DNA of 64,000 nucleotides, taken from Cricetomys ansorgei (lineage: Eukaryota; Chordata; Mammalia; Rodentia; Nesomyidae). Location of the stretch: contig JAMJFZ010001816.1 of the NCBI GenBank assembly GCA_026225945.1, positions 9,389,001 through 9,453,000 on the forward strand. The letters run 5' to 3'. Shown here in pieces: positions 25,313 to 35,905 of this stretch. Below the pieces are notes generated by a model, which was not told where the DNA came from, ran no database searches, and saw only the letters and a program-made list of their open reading frames with translations. The position numbers and the translations under genes were made by a program. Position 1 is the stretch's first letter; each line of letters begins with the position of its first letter.

Positions 25313-25655
25313 CCTTCAGTGGTTTAGCTATTTTCTAAAGGCAGAGAATGTGACTGCATCTATTAATTATCCCCTTCAAAACACATTAGTTTTGAGTTCA
25401 TTCAAAGTATGCCATTCCAATACTTTTCCATTACAAGCTGCATTTTTTCATGCAAACCCTTTCTTGTTCTTTAATCATTCTCACGTGTGCCTCAGAAATC
25501 CCTGCATTTATTCCCATAGCAGCCTTCCATTCATTAAATTGTATCTGCTGATCCCTTTCAGCTCTCTTCCAGATCACATTGACTAATTTCTCTAATGAAA
25601 GGAGAGATATTGTTTCAATTGTTTGCATCTACAAGGCTACACATTTCAAAGTACT

Positions 25656-25658
<3 letters not shown>

Positions 25659-25686
<28 letters not shown>
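25659..25686. repeat. (CA)n microsatellite
   Basis: Fourteen perfect CA units, followed by 'tgtatattt'. The surrounding frame (25595-25813) is an artefact. Confidence 0.95.
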
Positions 25687-25690
<4 letters not shown>

Positions 25691-25914
25691 TATTTAATTA
25701 GAGCATTGTCTCCAGCTTTATGGATCTTAATAGTGGTTTCCTTGGTTTCCATAATATTGATCTTGGACCTTCGGACTTTTGATATTCCTCTGTACAGTAA
25801 ACATTTTTTATAAAAAATAATAATGAATAATTATTTACTATGCATAGTTTTTAAGGAAATGGTGATTTCTAATGACATTGGTACACATCCTTTTTTCTTT
25901 TTAGCATTACTTTT

Positions 25915-26160
25915 TACTTTTTAAAATAATTTTTAAATTTAAACATATTTTGATCATATTTTTCCCATCCTCCAAGTCCTTCCAGTTCCTTTCCCATTCC
26001 CTACATATGCAACTTTATGTTCTTTCTCAAAAAACAAACACAAACCCAGTACAATGACAAAATCCCCCAAAACTGAGGAAACAAAATAAAGCCAGGCCCA
26101 AGTATCATAAATGAGTGCAATATATTGTGATTACGGTCGCATCCTATGTCTTCTGGAACC
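25915..26160 (-). mobile_element. L1 3' end (Lx-like), minus strand
   Basis: On the plus strand: 'aacatattttgatcatattt', 'aagtccttccagttcctttc', 'aactttatgttctttctc' and an A/C-rich stretch. This is the reverse complement of an L1 3' end. It is closely similar, motif for motif, to 58720-58900 in this window. The left edge holds the T-rich complement of the poly(A) tail. Confidence 0.8.
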
Positions 26161-26835
26161 TCTCATCATTCCTTTTTAAATACTTTATCACATAGTTTCC
26201 TAGTAGCTAAAACACTAGAGAAAATATTTTCTTCCTGTAATCTTGAATTATTTTTCTAAGGCAAAATTTTGCGGTATTGAGAAAATTCACTTTACTTTCT
26301 GATCCTTCGTTAGTTAAAATGTATTTTCAGACTTTATATTTCATATTGCATTTTGGCTGATGAATACAAATCTAGCAGTATTATTGGATAATATTAGGAC
26401 TTTAGAAGTTTAGAAATTCTACTCTCCTTGCAAGATAAAATGCCTGACACTACTTAATGGATATTTTAAAAGAAACCCCAAGCTCCTAGGGTCAGAGCTA
26501 TAAGATTATTATTCATGGCACAGCATGCAGCAAGAATAAAATATTTTAAAAGCCTGTTTTCCTTGCCTGCAAATCTAAAAGAGGTCATACGGAAGGCCAG
26601 AGAGAGGGGCCTGTACATTACTTTACGGACAGAACAAGCACATATTGAATACATTTGTGCTTGTTCTTGCATTTAACCAAAGTATATTATTATAGGGACA
26701 CAAGCAGTAAAATGGGATACTCTCATGAATAAAGCCTAATAAATAAAACCAGTTGTAATTACATTTTTCTCTGAAATTCCAAATTCCATCTTAAGTAATT
26801 TGGTAAGCTGTACCATTTCTTAAATTACATTTATG

Positions 26836-26838
<3 letters not shown>
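26161..26838. other. AT-rich single-copy DNA, nothing assigned
   Basis: No gene or repeat recognised. A short inverted pair around 'acaagcacatattgaatac' and 'atttgtgcttgttc' (26633-26668) is the only local structure. Confidence 0.5.
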
Positions 26839-26879
<41 letters not shown>

Positions 26880-27055
26880 TGTATGTTTTTATGTGTGTGG
26901 CTTCCTACTATGGTGAACATGTACAGGTCATCAAAACAACTTGTTTGAATTGATTAATCCTTTCTCAATGTATCAGTCTTGGGGATCAAATTCTGGTCAT
27001 CAGTCTCAGAGGCAAGCATCTAACCCCATTGAGATGCTTTACCCACTGGCTCTCC
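26839..27055 (-). repeat. B3/B2-type SINE, minus strand, with (GT)n tail
   Basis: Read from right to left it is a tRNA-derived SINE. The plus strand shows 'cagtcttggggatcaaattc', 'tggtcatcagtctcagaggc', and 'gctttacccactggctc' at the 5' end of the element. The left end is a (GT)n tract (26839-26872, then imperfect to 26899), which is the CA tail of the element seen on the other strand. The open frame at 26941-27129 lies inside it and is not a gene. Confidence 0.75.
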
Positions 27056-29110
27056 TTTTTCCTTTTGAGTACCTTTTTCATCAACTAAATAAATTTTGTA
27101 CTAATAGTTCAGTCAATTATGAAGAATGAATCAATTTATACATATAAAGCCTACACATAATTGGCATTGTAAATATTTTTAAAACAGTCAGATAAAAATT
27201 CATTATTTCACCGTTATACTTCAAGAAATACAATGATGTACTTGATATTTCACATTACTTAATTCACTTGCAAACATGTGGTTTGCACAACTACAAGTTG
27301 GTCTTCCTCTAAACTCTACTTTCAAAAATAATCATAAATTCTTATAAAGTTCAAATTTTTTTCCAGTATTCAGAGAATTAATCAGTCCTTCTCATCGATA
27401 AATTCACTATTTGTAAGAATGTTGACGTATTCAGAATAATTAGCAGACTCCTTTACTATGATCTCTGTCCACAGGGGCACTGATTTATTTTCTTTTTTAT
27501 AGATTAGAGAATATATGTCTCAGATTTTGGATAGTACCCTGATATAAAAAATAATTTAACACTTGGAAAAGGCAAAAAATGGGGGTGTATTTTTATAATT
27601 AACCTATCATTTTGGCTCAATTATTCACAAAATATAAGGTCTATAGACACTATGAATTAGCAAATAAAGCAATTCTACTTTATTGGTCATTAAGAAATGT
27701 GCACTTAAAAACTACATGAGTTCTTTTCTTTATGTGTCAATTAAAATTTAGATAGTGGTTTCACTTATTTTGCATATGGTCATTATACATTGAACAAAAT
27801 GCATTTTATAGTTTGGTAGCCTTTACTTTTAACTTTTTATTGCTTCTGTGTATTCTAAAATGAGTGCCTAAAATTAAACTATTTATGAATAAAGATATGA
27901 ACAAACATATATTTAAATGTTGTTTGCCCAATAAATGCTTCACATAAAAAACACTGTCAGCTGCAAATGGGATCATTACTGGCTGTGTGCTCCTCTCCTT
28001 AGAATTCTGCATCATGTGGTCATTTGAAGGTAATTACAAAGCTCCTCTATGCAATATGAATTGTAGCCTAATTAAACCAGTCTCTGGGCAGTCACAGTGG
28101 TGATGTTCCATAAGTATCATTTCCTCAAACTCCCTCCACACCATATAGTCCTCTTCACTTTGCTGATCTCATATTTTCGGCCAACTTAAACTTTTCCATG
28201 TTTTAATATGACTCAATATTATGGTAAAATATTTGATAAGCAAAAAATCAGTTAAGGGTTCCACTGAAATAAAAGAATGCATGGGATTTGTGAAAATAAA
28301 AACAAAACAATGTTCAAATATACATTTTATTTACAGAGGTTCAGTTATAACTGTAAAGTTTGTATGTTTTGGCTAACATGCTTTAATGAGGATAAAAACA
28401 TTGATTTAATGGCTTTAGGTTCAAAATCACTGTAAAGTATATGTGAATATATACTTGTCTATAAAAGGTGCTTTCTAGATGAGGGTTATTTTTAAAGGAG
28501 TAGAGGTTTATATTTTCTAAGGCTGGTTAGGAATTGATAACTATTTTTCTTCAAAGGGACTTCTGGCAGTAAAATATCTCATACTATATTTGAAAATGAT
28601 CTTATGCTGTCGGGTACAGCCTTCCTAGTTTTGTACTATTTTAACCTCATTCCCCACTGCACAATTTCAGGCAGTATTGTGTATTAACTTCACAACTACT
28701 GCTACTGTGAGAGAGACAGATTTCCTGACAGAGCATTTTCATGCACTAATCTCATCATCAAAGGAAACTCTTCATTGCTGGATTTCATTCATTTACAGAA
28801 TTGGAACTTGTCCAATATATTAAGAACCAATTTAATAAATTGATTTTCATGAAATTTATGGAAGCTCTTATTATCCTCACTCATTTGACATCAAAATGTG
28901 CCTTTCTGTGTTAATCATTAAAAGATTTAATGAGATCATGGTCAGCATTTCCAGCATGATGTTAAGATAATTTAGTATTCTATTAATAAAAACACATAGG
29001 CATTGTGTACTTGATTTCTGTAAAATTTATCAATTTTTCCCCCTTAGAGTATCCAAAGTTGCTATTCAAACTACCATGAGAGAAAAGAGATCAGTAGTTT
29101 GTCTACTTGC
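27056..29110. other. AT-rich single-copy DNA, nothing assigned
   Basis: No gene or repeat recognised. Part of it (about 27960-28200) is less AT-rich and carries no known repeat motif. It may be old unique sequence. Confidence 0.5.
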
Positions 29111-29515
29111 CTTCTATTGCTGTGATAAAAGACCACAGCCAAAATAAACTTTGGGAGAAAAATATGTTATTTGGTTTCTACTTCCAGATCACAGTACATC
29201 ATTGAGGTAAGCCAAGGCAAGAACTCAAACAGGGCAGGGGCCTGAAGCAGGAACCAAGGCAACAATCATGGAGGAGTGCTTTTTCCAGGCTTGTTCTTCA
29301 TGGCTTGTTTAATTTGCTTTCACATACACTCTGGAATCCTCTGTCCAAGGATTGAATGGCCAAAAGCTGGCTAGAATCTCCCATAAAATTAATTATAAAG
29401 CTTCTCCACTGACTCGCATACTCATCAATCTTTTGGGGTTAGTTTTCAATTGACATTCCCTCTTCCCAGAAGACCCTAACTTGTGTATCAAGCTGACAGA
29501 AATCTAACAAGCACA
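29111..29515 (-). mobile_element. URR1-like nonautonomous hAT DNA transposon
   Basis: Starts 'cttctattgctgtgataaaa' and continues with 'gaccacagccaaaataaac', 'tcattgaggtaagccaaggc', 'gggcctgaagcaggaacca', 'gtgtatcaagctgacagaaa'. This is the rodent URR1 pattern in the same orientation as the copy at 20.9 kb and opposite to the pair at 55-56 kb. It is nonautonomous with no coding capacity. Confidence 0.7.
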
Positions 29516-29539
29516 ATGTTCCTACCCAACTGTAACATT

Positions 29540-30278
29540 GTACAAAACAATGCCCAGCACAGCAAGATGCACAGCATGATGCAATAGTGGCCTGTATCAT
29601 CAGGAATAATAAACAGCTGTCTAGCAGGACTTAAGATCCTTAGAATAGGAAGGAATTCATAGTTTCTTACTAAAACCTTACTAAGTGGCTAGAAGTGTAA
29701 TGGATCTAAGAAGAGAACTTATTGCAGCTTTTCCTAAACTATTGTACTGTCTAGGTACATTCTAAAAAGTTATCTTTATACCTAAATCTGAGCATAGATC
29801 TCACCCCTTACATAAAAGATTTCTCTTTTGAGTAGATGGAGACTACTATAGAAATCTGCAACTACTCCAAAGACAGAGAACAACTGACTATAAGATGTCA
29901 AAACCCAACTGAGACATCTACAACACTGCCCCTTCACCTAAAGCTGAGAGAATATCATAGATAGTGGAAAGATGATAAGATCCAGAAGACCAGGATGCTC
30001 TTTCTTGATAGAATCTGCTAGACATGATAGGGGAGCTGAAACCATGGAAGCTTAATAATGTCATTGTCAAAAAGACCTGCATATGAGAACGCATATTGAC
30101 ATGCCAATATGGATGGCTTTAGTCTCACAGAGCCCTACTTCTCAATGAAGGGCTGGGCTATAAATGATTAATGACAACTGAGAGGAGAAAAGGTCTTGTT
30201 CAGGAGTGAGTCTCTGAGAAGTTATCATGCCTCAGTGGTTAGTCCTAAACAATATACATCCCAGCCAGTAAATGTACC

Positions 30279-30322
<44 letters not shown>

Positions 30323-30490
30323 TATGTAACAATAGTAATGAAAGAAGCAGAAATCATGCATTTGAGTGGTAGTGGGAGGGAAATAGGAGGAGCTGGAGGG
30401 TGGAAGAGAAGGCTGCATATGTTGTAAGTACAAGATGCATAAATGAAATAATCAGATCATAAACAACTTAAATTAAAAACAAATCACAAG
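29540..30490 (+). mobile_element. L1 3' UTR (Lx-like) with internal (GT)n
   Basis: Plus-strand 3' part of an old rodent L1. In order: 'gcatagatctcacccctta', 'agacagagaacaactgacta', 'cccaactgagacatctacaa', 'ccccttcacctaaagctgag', 'gacatgccaatatggatggc', 'gtctcacagagccctac', then (GT)20 at 30281-30320, 'atgtaacaatagtaatgaaa', a purine-rich run and an A-rich tail. The (GT)n is a normal component of this L1 3' UTR type. The same layout appears on the minus strand at 49425-49680. Confidence 0.85.
30281..30320. repeat. (GT)20 microsatellite inside L1 3' UTR
   Basis: Twenty perfect GT units at the position where this L1 type carries a GT/CA tract. Confidence 0.96.
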
Positions 30491-30613
30491 AGAAGGATTC
30501 AGTTCTTGTATAAAAGAAAAATTAAAAAAGAAAATATTGCAAATTATTTACCTGTAACCAAAGAGTCAGATATTTTTGTTAATGTTGTAATGCAATTAAG
30601 TCATTTAATGTTA

Positions 30614-30760
30614 GGGACTGGGACAACTCTGTAGGTAGAGGTATATTTGAGATGACCTTTGGACCTGAGTTCAATGCCACTGGCAGTAGAAAATTACACC
30701 CAGCAGATTTCTTCAGCCCTAGAGACAGACAGATAGGCTGTGGCATGTACATGTCTATAC
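30614..30760 (+). repeat. B3-like SINE head before a CA tract
   Basis: Diverged tRNA-derived SINE: 'ggactgggacaactctgtag', 'ggacctgagttcaatgccac', 'ccctagagacagacagata'. It runs straight into the long CA tract, which takes the place of its 3' tail. Confidence 0.6.
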
Positions 30761-30988
30761 ACACACACACACAGACACACACATACAAACATACACACAC
30801 ACACAGGCACACACATATACATACACACACAGTCATACACACAGGCACACACACACAGGCACACATACACACACACAGGCACACACATACACACACACAC
30901 ACAGTCATACACACAGGCACACACACACAGACACACATACACACACACACAGGCACACACATATATACACATACACATACACACACAT
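30761..30988. repeat. Long CA microsatellite with a 72-bp higher-order repeat
   Basis: About 228 bp of interrupted CA. The interruptions repeat: the block starting 'agtcatacacacaggcac' occurs at 30831 and again at 30903 with the same order of 'aggcac' and 'catac' steps, differing by one substitution and a 2-bp shift. Cys/Val and Thr/His frames on both strands come from the repeat. Confidence 0.92.
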
Positions 30989-31514
30989 TCAAGCTCAATA
31001 ATTAAAAAATATATATATTTTCAACTTAAATCTTCCTATGTATGTTTTATATAAGAAATTGGTGCACAAATAATATATAAGTACATTATTTTATAACAAC
31101 TTTTTTGTTCTGTAATAATATCTCGATGTATCAATTTATTGTTTTATGCATTATAAACACTCATTTTAAGTGTTGATTTCTAAAGAGAAAATTCTTAACA
31201 CTTTTTTTTTCAAAATATGACTATGCCTAACTAACATTCTGCTTAAACTCTGCCTAATTTGAGCTATGTTAGGGGAAAAAATGTTTATTATTTAAAGATA
31301 CAAAATAAATGGAAATATGGATGCTATAATAGCCATGTGGACAGCTATGGTATAGCCAGACTCTGCTTCTGTCACCCCTCCTGCTCTCCCAGCCTAGTGC
31401 TTGCCTATGAGGCTTATATTTCCGGAAGCTCTCCAGATTCCTCTGCATTCCTCTGCTCCTATCTCAAGAAATACAACCTTAAACTTCTTAGGGTATCAAC
31501 TTACTAGTGATGAC
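30989..31514. other. Single-copy DNA, nothing assigned
   Basis: No gene or repeat recognised. The 82-codon frame at 31259-31507 has no domain. Its second half is in a less AT-rich stretch. Confidence 0.5.
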
Positions 31515-31750
31515 AATGACTACCATTTATTAAGCTTTTCTTGTATTTCAGCTTGGTTTTTTTAGCTTGGTAACTTTTCACTTTGACTTTGCAACGATCA
31601 TAAAAATGGCAAATCCTATTACTCTCATGTTTGTGGTAATGAAATTGAAAAAAAAGAAATGAAAATAATTAAATTTTCTGTAGCAAGGCAGCCAGTAAAA
31701 TGCACAGCCAGGTTTTGAATGTGGGCCATCTGGCCAGACCCAATACAATT
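31515..31750 (+). repeat. MIR SINE, plus strand
   Basis: Pan-mammalian tRNA-derived SINE. Visible parts in order are 'actaccatttattaagcttt', a diverged core, 'gtggtaatgaaattgaaa', and 'aaggcagccagtaaaatgca' with 'cacagccaggttttgaatg' and 'ccatctggccagaccc'. The order and spacing match MIR, and divergence is about what a >100-million-year-old insertion shows. Three overlapping minus-strand frames here are shadows. Confidence 0.8.
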
Positions 31751-32021
31751 TCTTTGTCCAGAAGCAATAGAATGAAATAGTATGTTGGCCTTCCATAACT
31801 TACTGAGTTGTGTAAAAGCCAAGTAGTTGTACAATGCTGTCTCTTTAGCAGAAGCACACTTGCTTGAGTAACAACATAAAGGTGTATTTATGCTTACAAG
31901 TTACAACCAAAGATACCCTTTGAACTTGGACATCTTCTGAGATGTCCAATGGCCAATATAGTAATGAACTAGGGAGGCAGAAATTTTTCTTGGTTTTCTT
32001 CTGTTTTATTAATTAATTAAT
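31751..32021. other. Single-copy DNA, nothing assigned
   Basis: No feature other than a short (TTAA)n run at 32009-32026. Confidence 0.5.
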
Positions 32022-32120
32022 TAATTTTTGTGTATGTGTGGCAAGATCTCATTGTGTATCCCAGAATTCATGATGTTCCTGAACTTCCTAAGTACTGGTA
32101 TTGCAAGCTAGTACAACTCC
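32022..32120 (-). repeat. Decayed B4/RSINE1-like SINE, minus strand
   Basis: The plus strand shows 'gtgtggcaagatctcattgt', 'gtatcccagaattcatgat', 'cctaagtactggtattgcaa'. This is the reverse complement of the 7SL-related part of B1/B4. Heavily mutated. Confidence 0.5.
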
Positions 32121-32317
32121 ATTTAGCTAGCAGGCAACCTCAAATCACCTAACAGCTTCTTTACCACTTTTAACACTTATAAAAATCACTTCAAACCATG
32201 TTCTTACCAAAGAAGCTAAATTTTCTTTGTTGGCACTCACCAATTTCTTAATAAGAGAGGTGGTCATAAATCCTCTTTGATTTATCTTCCTTAGGATGTC
32301 CTTAAATTGCCGGTCAG

Positions 32318-32356
32318 GCCAATTTTCTATCACAGAGCTACATTTCCAGCCCCAAG
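32318..32356 (-). repeat. ID-like tRNA-derived SINE fragment
   Basis: On the minus strand it reads 'ggggctggaaatgtagctct' then 'gtgatagaaaattggcctg', close to the 5' part of the ID element and its tRNA-Ala ancestor. Only about 40 bp remain, so the call is tentative. Confidence 0.45.
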
Positions 32357-33000
32357 AAATCACTTTTATAGTAGAATTCTCAAACAACCAGTGTTTAGAC
32401 AGATGAGAGCAGATATGCAAGCAGTGACCTATCACTTGGCAACAACAAAGTCTTTGTTCTGAGTTCAGAAAGAAAAAAGCAATGGAGCCTCAGTCATGTA
32501 GTGTGTAGTGCCCTCACTTCACAAACAACTGGAAACCTTTGGCCATCAAAATTCAGTCGAGTGTTGTGCAGTTGTTCCCCTTCTTAATTTTTCACTTTTT
32601 AATGTGTTTGAGTAGGAAATTGTCCCAATTCATTGCTTTATTTTTTCTGTATTTTAGAAGTTAAAATGGTAGAAATATTCCAAAGAGTATAGAATAGCAT
32701 ATCCCTGACCTTTAACTACCTTCATTTTGTGATCGTTGTGTCTGCTTCACAACACCTCTTGCTCCTGAATTCTCTCAAATCAGTCCAACTTAACAGATCT
32801 TCTCTATATGCCTCACTGAGTATTCTAACAGATTCATTTATTATTTTTAAATTAACACACAGACACAATACCATTAGGGCACTAAATGTTAAGTGTACTA
32901 CTTATACATCTTTAAATAACTGAAGTTTGAATTCAAACACTCTATAAATTGTCTATGTAGTAGTTAGCCTACTGTGTAGGTTCAGCACAGGAAGACAAGG
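32357..33000. other. AT-rich single-copy DNA, nothing assigned
   Basis: No gene or repeat recognised. Confidence 0.5.
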
Positions 33001-34200
33001 GGCTGTTTTTCACAGATGCAAACTCTGCCAGACCTCAGCAGAGGGAATCACTGCCACAGCAAGCATGAACCTGGACAGTGGAACGCTGAGCTCTCAGCTC
33101 AGGTGTTTTTATTGATTCGGAACTCCTCAGTTATAGATCATAAGCAATCAAACAACTCCCACAGAAACCCAACATTTGCAGACAATACAAATTGCCCTAG
33201 ACCTAGCAAACATTTTCTGAGCAGTGCAAAAACAATATTTTAAACATAACTAAAAAAAAAAAAACTTCCCCAACATTTCCCCTTTTTGTATAAATCAATC
33301 AAAAATTGATTTTTATCTCTATAATACAATTTAATATTATACCAACAAAGATATTTTTAAGTGGAAAAATCATGAGTGATGCTAATGCACAGGACCAAAT
33401 GAAACCAAACATCTATCAAGCTTTTCTCAATGCTGTGGACAACAGAAAAATATTATTAATGTCCAATTATCTGGAATTTACTCACAGTCTTCTGGGCTCC
33501 TCCAAAGTTCTTGTATCTGGTTATTCCCTCTACAGCACTCACGGTTTGTCCTCCAGGCTCTGGCTGGCTTCCTTCCACGGCTGTTGCTCTTGGTGATCAT
33601 CCCATGGTACTGGCATCTTCAAAATGCTGGGGTCTTCTGCTGCAAGTGGGCCACACTTTCACCAATAGCCTCTCATATGCTTTCTTCATGGTGCCAAGTC
33701 TCAACTTCTTTACATGACCCCTTCAATCTGGACTTCAACTACTACTGAGGCTGCCCCTTTACCAATGGCCTCTCCTGGCCTCTCATAGTGCTGTGCCTTA
33801 GCTGCTCTCCAAAGACCACTTCATGTCTTCAAAACCAGCACCAGCTGGCTTACTCTTAAAGTACCAAGTTTGGCTGTCAGCATGAGATACAGACTTGCCC
33901 AATTGTCAGCTTCTGTGTGCTGACCCTGAGGAAACACTTTCCAGATTTTAAGATAGAATCTGGTTTACTGGAAAAATAACTGGTCACTTTGTCTGAGCAG
34001 ATGTGTCTTATCAGGACCTCTTGTAGACAGGTTTGAAGAAGAAGAAGGAAAAAACTGTTCAGTTTAACTAAGCAGCTTTTTAGCTCTAAGCCACAGCTTC
34101 CACGACAGCAGGGAGTCCTGGACCAGTGGGAAGAATCTCCAGTTGAAACATTAAGGCCACTCAGCATTCTTTTTCACCACCTCTATGGTAAACCTGTACC
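33001..34200. mobile_element. Unassigned rodent interspersed repeat, LTR-element type
   Basis: I recall this sequence as dispersed in rodent genomes. Landmarks are 'ctctgccagacctcagcaga' (33026), an A tract and 'aacatttccccttttt' (33270), 'ccagtggtactggcatcttc'-like text near 33600, 'tttaccaatggcctctcctg' (33758), 'cttcaaaaccagcaccagct' (33828) and 'gaggaaacactttccagat' (33928). I believe it belongs to an endogenous-retrovirus-like element but cannot name the family or orientation. Small frames on both strands lack retroviral domains. Confidence 0.5.
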
Positions 34201-34258
34201 TTTCTTCAGAGACCTCAAAAAGATCTGGAGCTGCATACACATACAAAGCAGCTATCAG

Positions 34259-34411
34259 ATGTGTGTATATACATGCATATATATGCATGTGTATATATAT
34301 AAAATATATGTATATATATAATATATGTATATATATAATATATGTGTGTGTATGTATGTATATATGTAATATATGTAATATACATATATATATATATATT
34401 ACATACACACA

Positions 34412-34444
<33 letters not shown>

Positions 34445-34447
34445 ATC
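34259..34447. repeat. Complex TA/TG/CA microsatellite, self-complementary
   Basis: The TA-rich left part repeats an 'aatatatgtatatatat' unit about three times. The right part goes from (TA)n through 'cacacacgcac' directly into (GT)n. The CA and GT arms face each other across 'cacg' at 34410-34420 and could pair as a hairpin or cruciform. All frames across it are artefacts. Confidence 0.92.
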
Positions 34448-35051
34448 TTATGAAATGCTTCCAGAAAAAAAAAATCCTTGGCAGTGCCTTGTTTTTGAAA
34501 TTAGTTGAAGATATCATCCTTGTTTCTATTCTAGACAGTCATAGTATTTATTGTTTCAAATTCTATTGCTAGTAGATTAACGCTATCATTTTTTTCTCTT
34601 GACAACAAGTCAATAGGTCTCTAAAATGCTAAAGGTTTCACAGAAAGTACAAATAATTCTCAGCCATGATAAGGAAGATCTTCACTTAGAGAAAAATCTT
34701 AGTATTTCTCTCAGGTGACCATTATCATCAAGATCTCTCCACATCTCACTCGAGAATGTTTAATCCACAAGGTGATGTAATCAACTTGAGATGTAGGTTC
34801 TCTAACTGAGCTCTTTAAGACTATTTCCTAGAATTACAATTTCATTGTTTCCTCAGTGTGAGTTACCTCCTTTGCACAATTATCTCAGCCTCAGAACGAA
34901 TATGGAAGTTAAAAAAAACATCTTTGCACACTGATATCATCCCACACAGACATTCTTGATCTGGAATTTACCATTTAGCTTGCAGTTTTAATAATGTTTG
35001 ACCTTGCATAGTGAGTACCAGAATTTCAGGAATAGAGGGTACTTTTTTAGA
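34448..35051. other. Single-copy DNA, nothing assigned
   Basis: No gene or repeat recognised. It may be old unique sequence. Confidence 0.45.
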
Positions 35052-35120
35052 TTGAGGCCAAGGATGTGTGCATGCAATGCAACCATTCTACCAAGGAGAT
35101 ACAACTCTAGCTTCTAGAAG
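35052..35120 (-). repeat. ID/B4-type tRNA-derived SINE fragment
   Basis: The plus strand 'gatgtgtgcatgcaatgcaa' followed by 'ccattctaccaaggagatac' and 'aactctagcttc' is the reverse complement of the tRNA-Ala-derived head found in ID and the 3' part of B4. Short and diverged. Confidence 0.5.
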
Positions 35121-35689
35121 ACAGTGCTTAATGGAAGAAGGAAAAAATTTCCAAGACTGGATTCTAAAATTGACTATTTCACCACATTTTTTTAGATACA
35201 ATTACAAAAAAAAGAAAGCCAAATGCTTGAAACCAATTGCCGTTGAAGTGAAGAGTTACAAAGCTAAGTAGCAAATAGAGTTGAAAATGTAAGAAAGTAA
35301 AGGTGAATCACTAATTCTTCTTCCGCTAGAGCACTTACAGAGAGAATGCGTTGACATTAGTTTGAAATCATCTGGCTGAGAAAGGCAGCCAGAACCGTTT
35401 TTGATCTTCTGCTGTGGAGTTCCAAATCTTTCTAGCTTTTATCAAAACTTTACATACTGGGAGCAGGGCTCCTAGTTTCTGCAAGATAAAATCAGAAATG
35501 CAGTTTTCCTTTCTATACTTTTCATCCATTCCCTAAATATGCTTTTCTCAATTTTCTACTGAGAATTTACACTTGAGGGTGAAAGCATGTTCAATTTAAG
35601 TTTTCCCTTCAGCAAAAATGCTTTAAATGATATTTCTTCTCCCATGCTGCAATAATCTTTATGGCAGATAAATGGGAACTTCAACGTCT
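35121..35689. other. Single-copy DNA, nothing assigned
   Basis: No gene or repeat recognised. Confidence 0.5.
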
Positions 35690-35905
35690 TGAACAAATGC
35701 AGTACACCAGACATTTTGTGTGTTAAGCCACATAATTCTCCTGAAAATGCTCTATGAGGTGAATGTTATTTTCATTTTACAATTTTACTCTTGAGAAATT
35801 TAAGGCTTCCACAGGTTAAGTAACTTGTCTGGCATTGTAAACCTTGAGTAAAAGCATTAGAAGAGCGTGGCTTGTTTGTTAGACACCACTCAAAGTCTCT
35901 TTCAC
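35690..35905 (+). repeat. MIR SINE, plus strand
   Basis: Clear MIR: 'cagacattttgtgtgttaag' (short of the full 5' end), 'tctatgaggtgaatgttatt', 'cattttacaattttactctt', 'aggttaagtaacttgtctgg', and a weak 3' end ending 'caaagtctctttcacact'. The core and the 'gttaagtaactt' motif are the best-preserved parts. Confidence 0.87.

Noticed and set aside
30579..31054. Several open frames of 96-139 codons on both strands
   Set aside because: They are translations of a CA repeat (Cys/Val or Thr/His).
31577..31857. Three overlapping minus-strand frames
   Set aside because: Two of them lie largely over a MIR element in antisense. No domain.
32318..32356. tRNA gene
   Set aside because: Only the tRNA-like half of an ID-type SINE, with no cloverleaf possible.
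33306..34167. Four frames of 68-96 codons
   Set aside because: They lie in a dispersed rodent repeat and show no retroviral or other domain.
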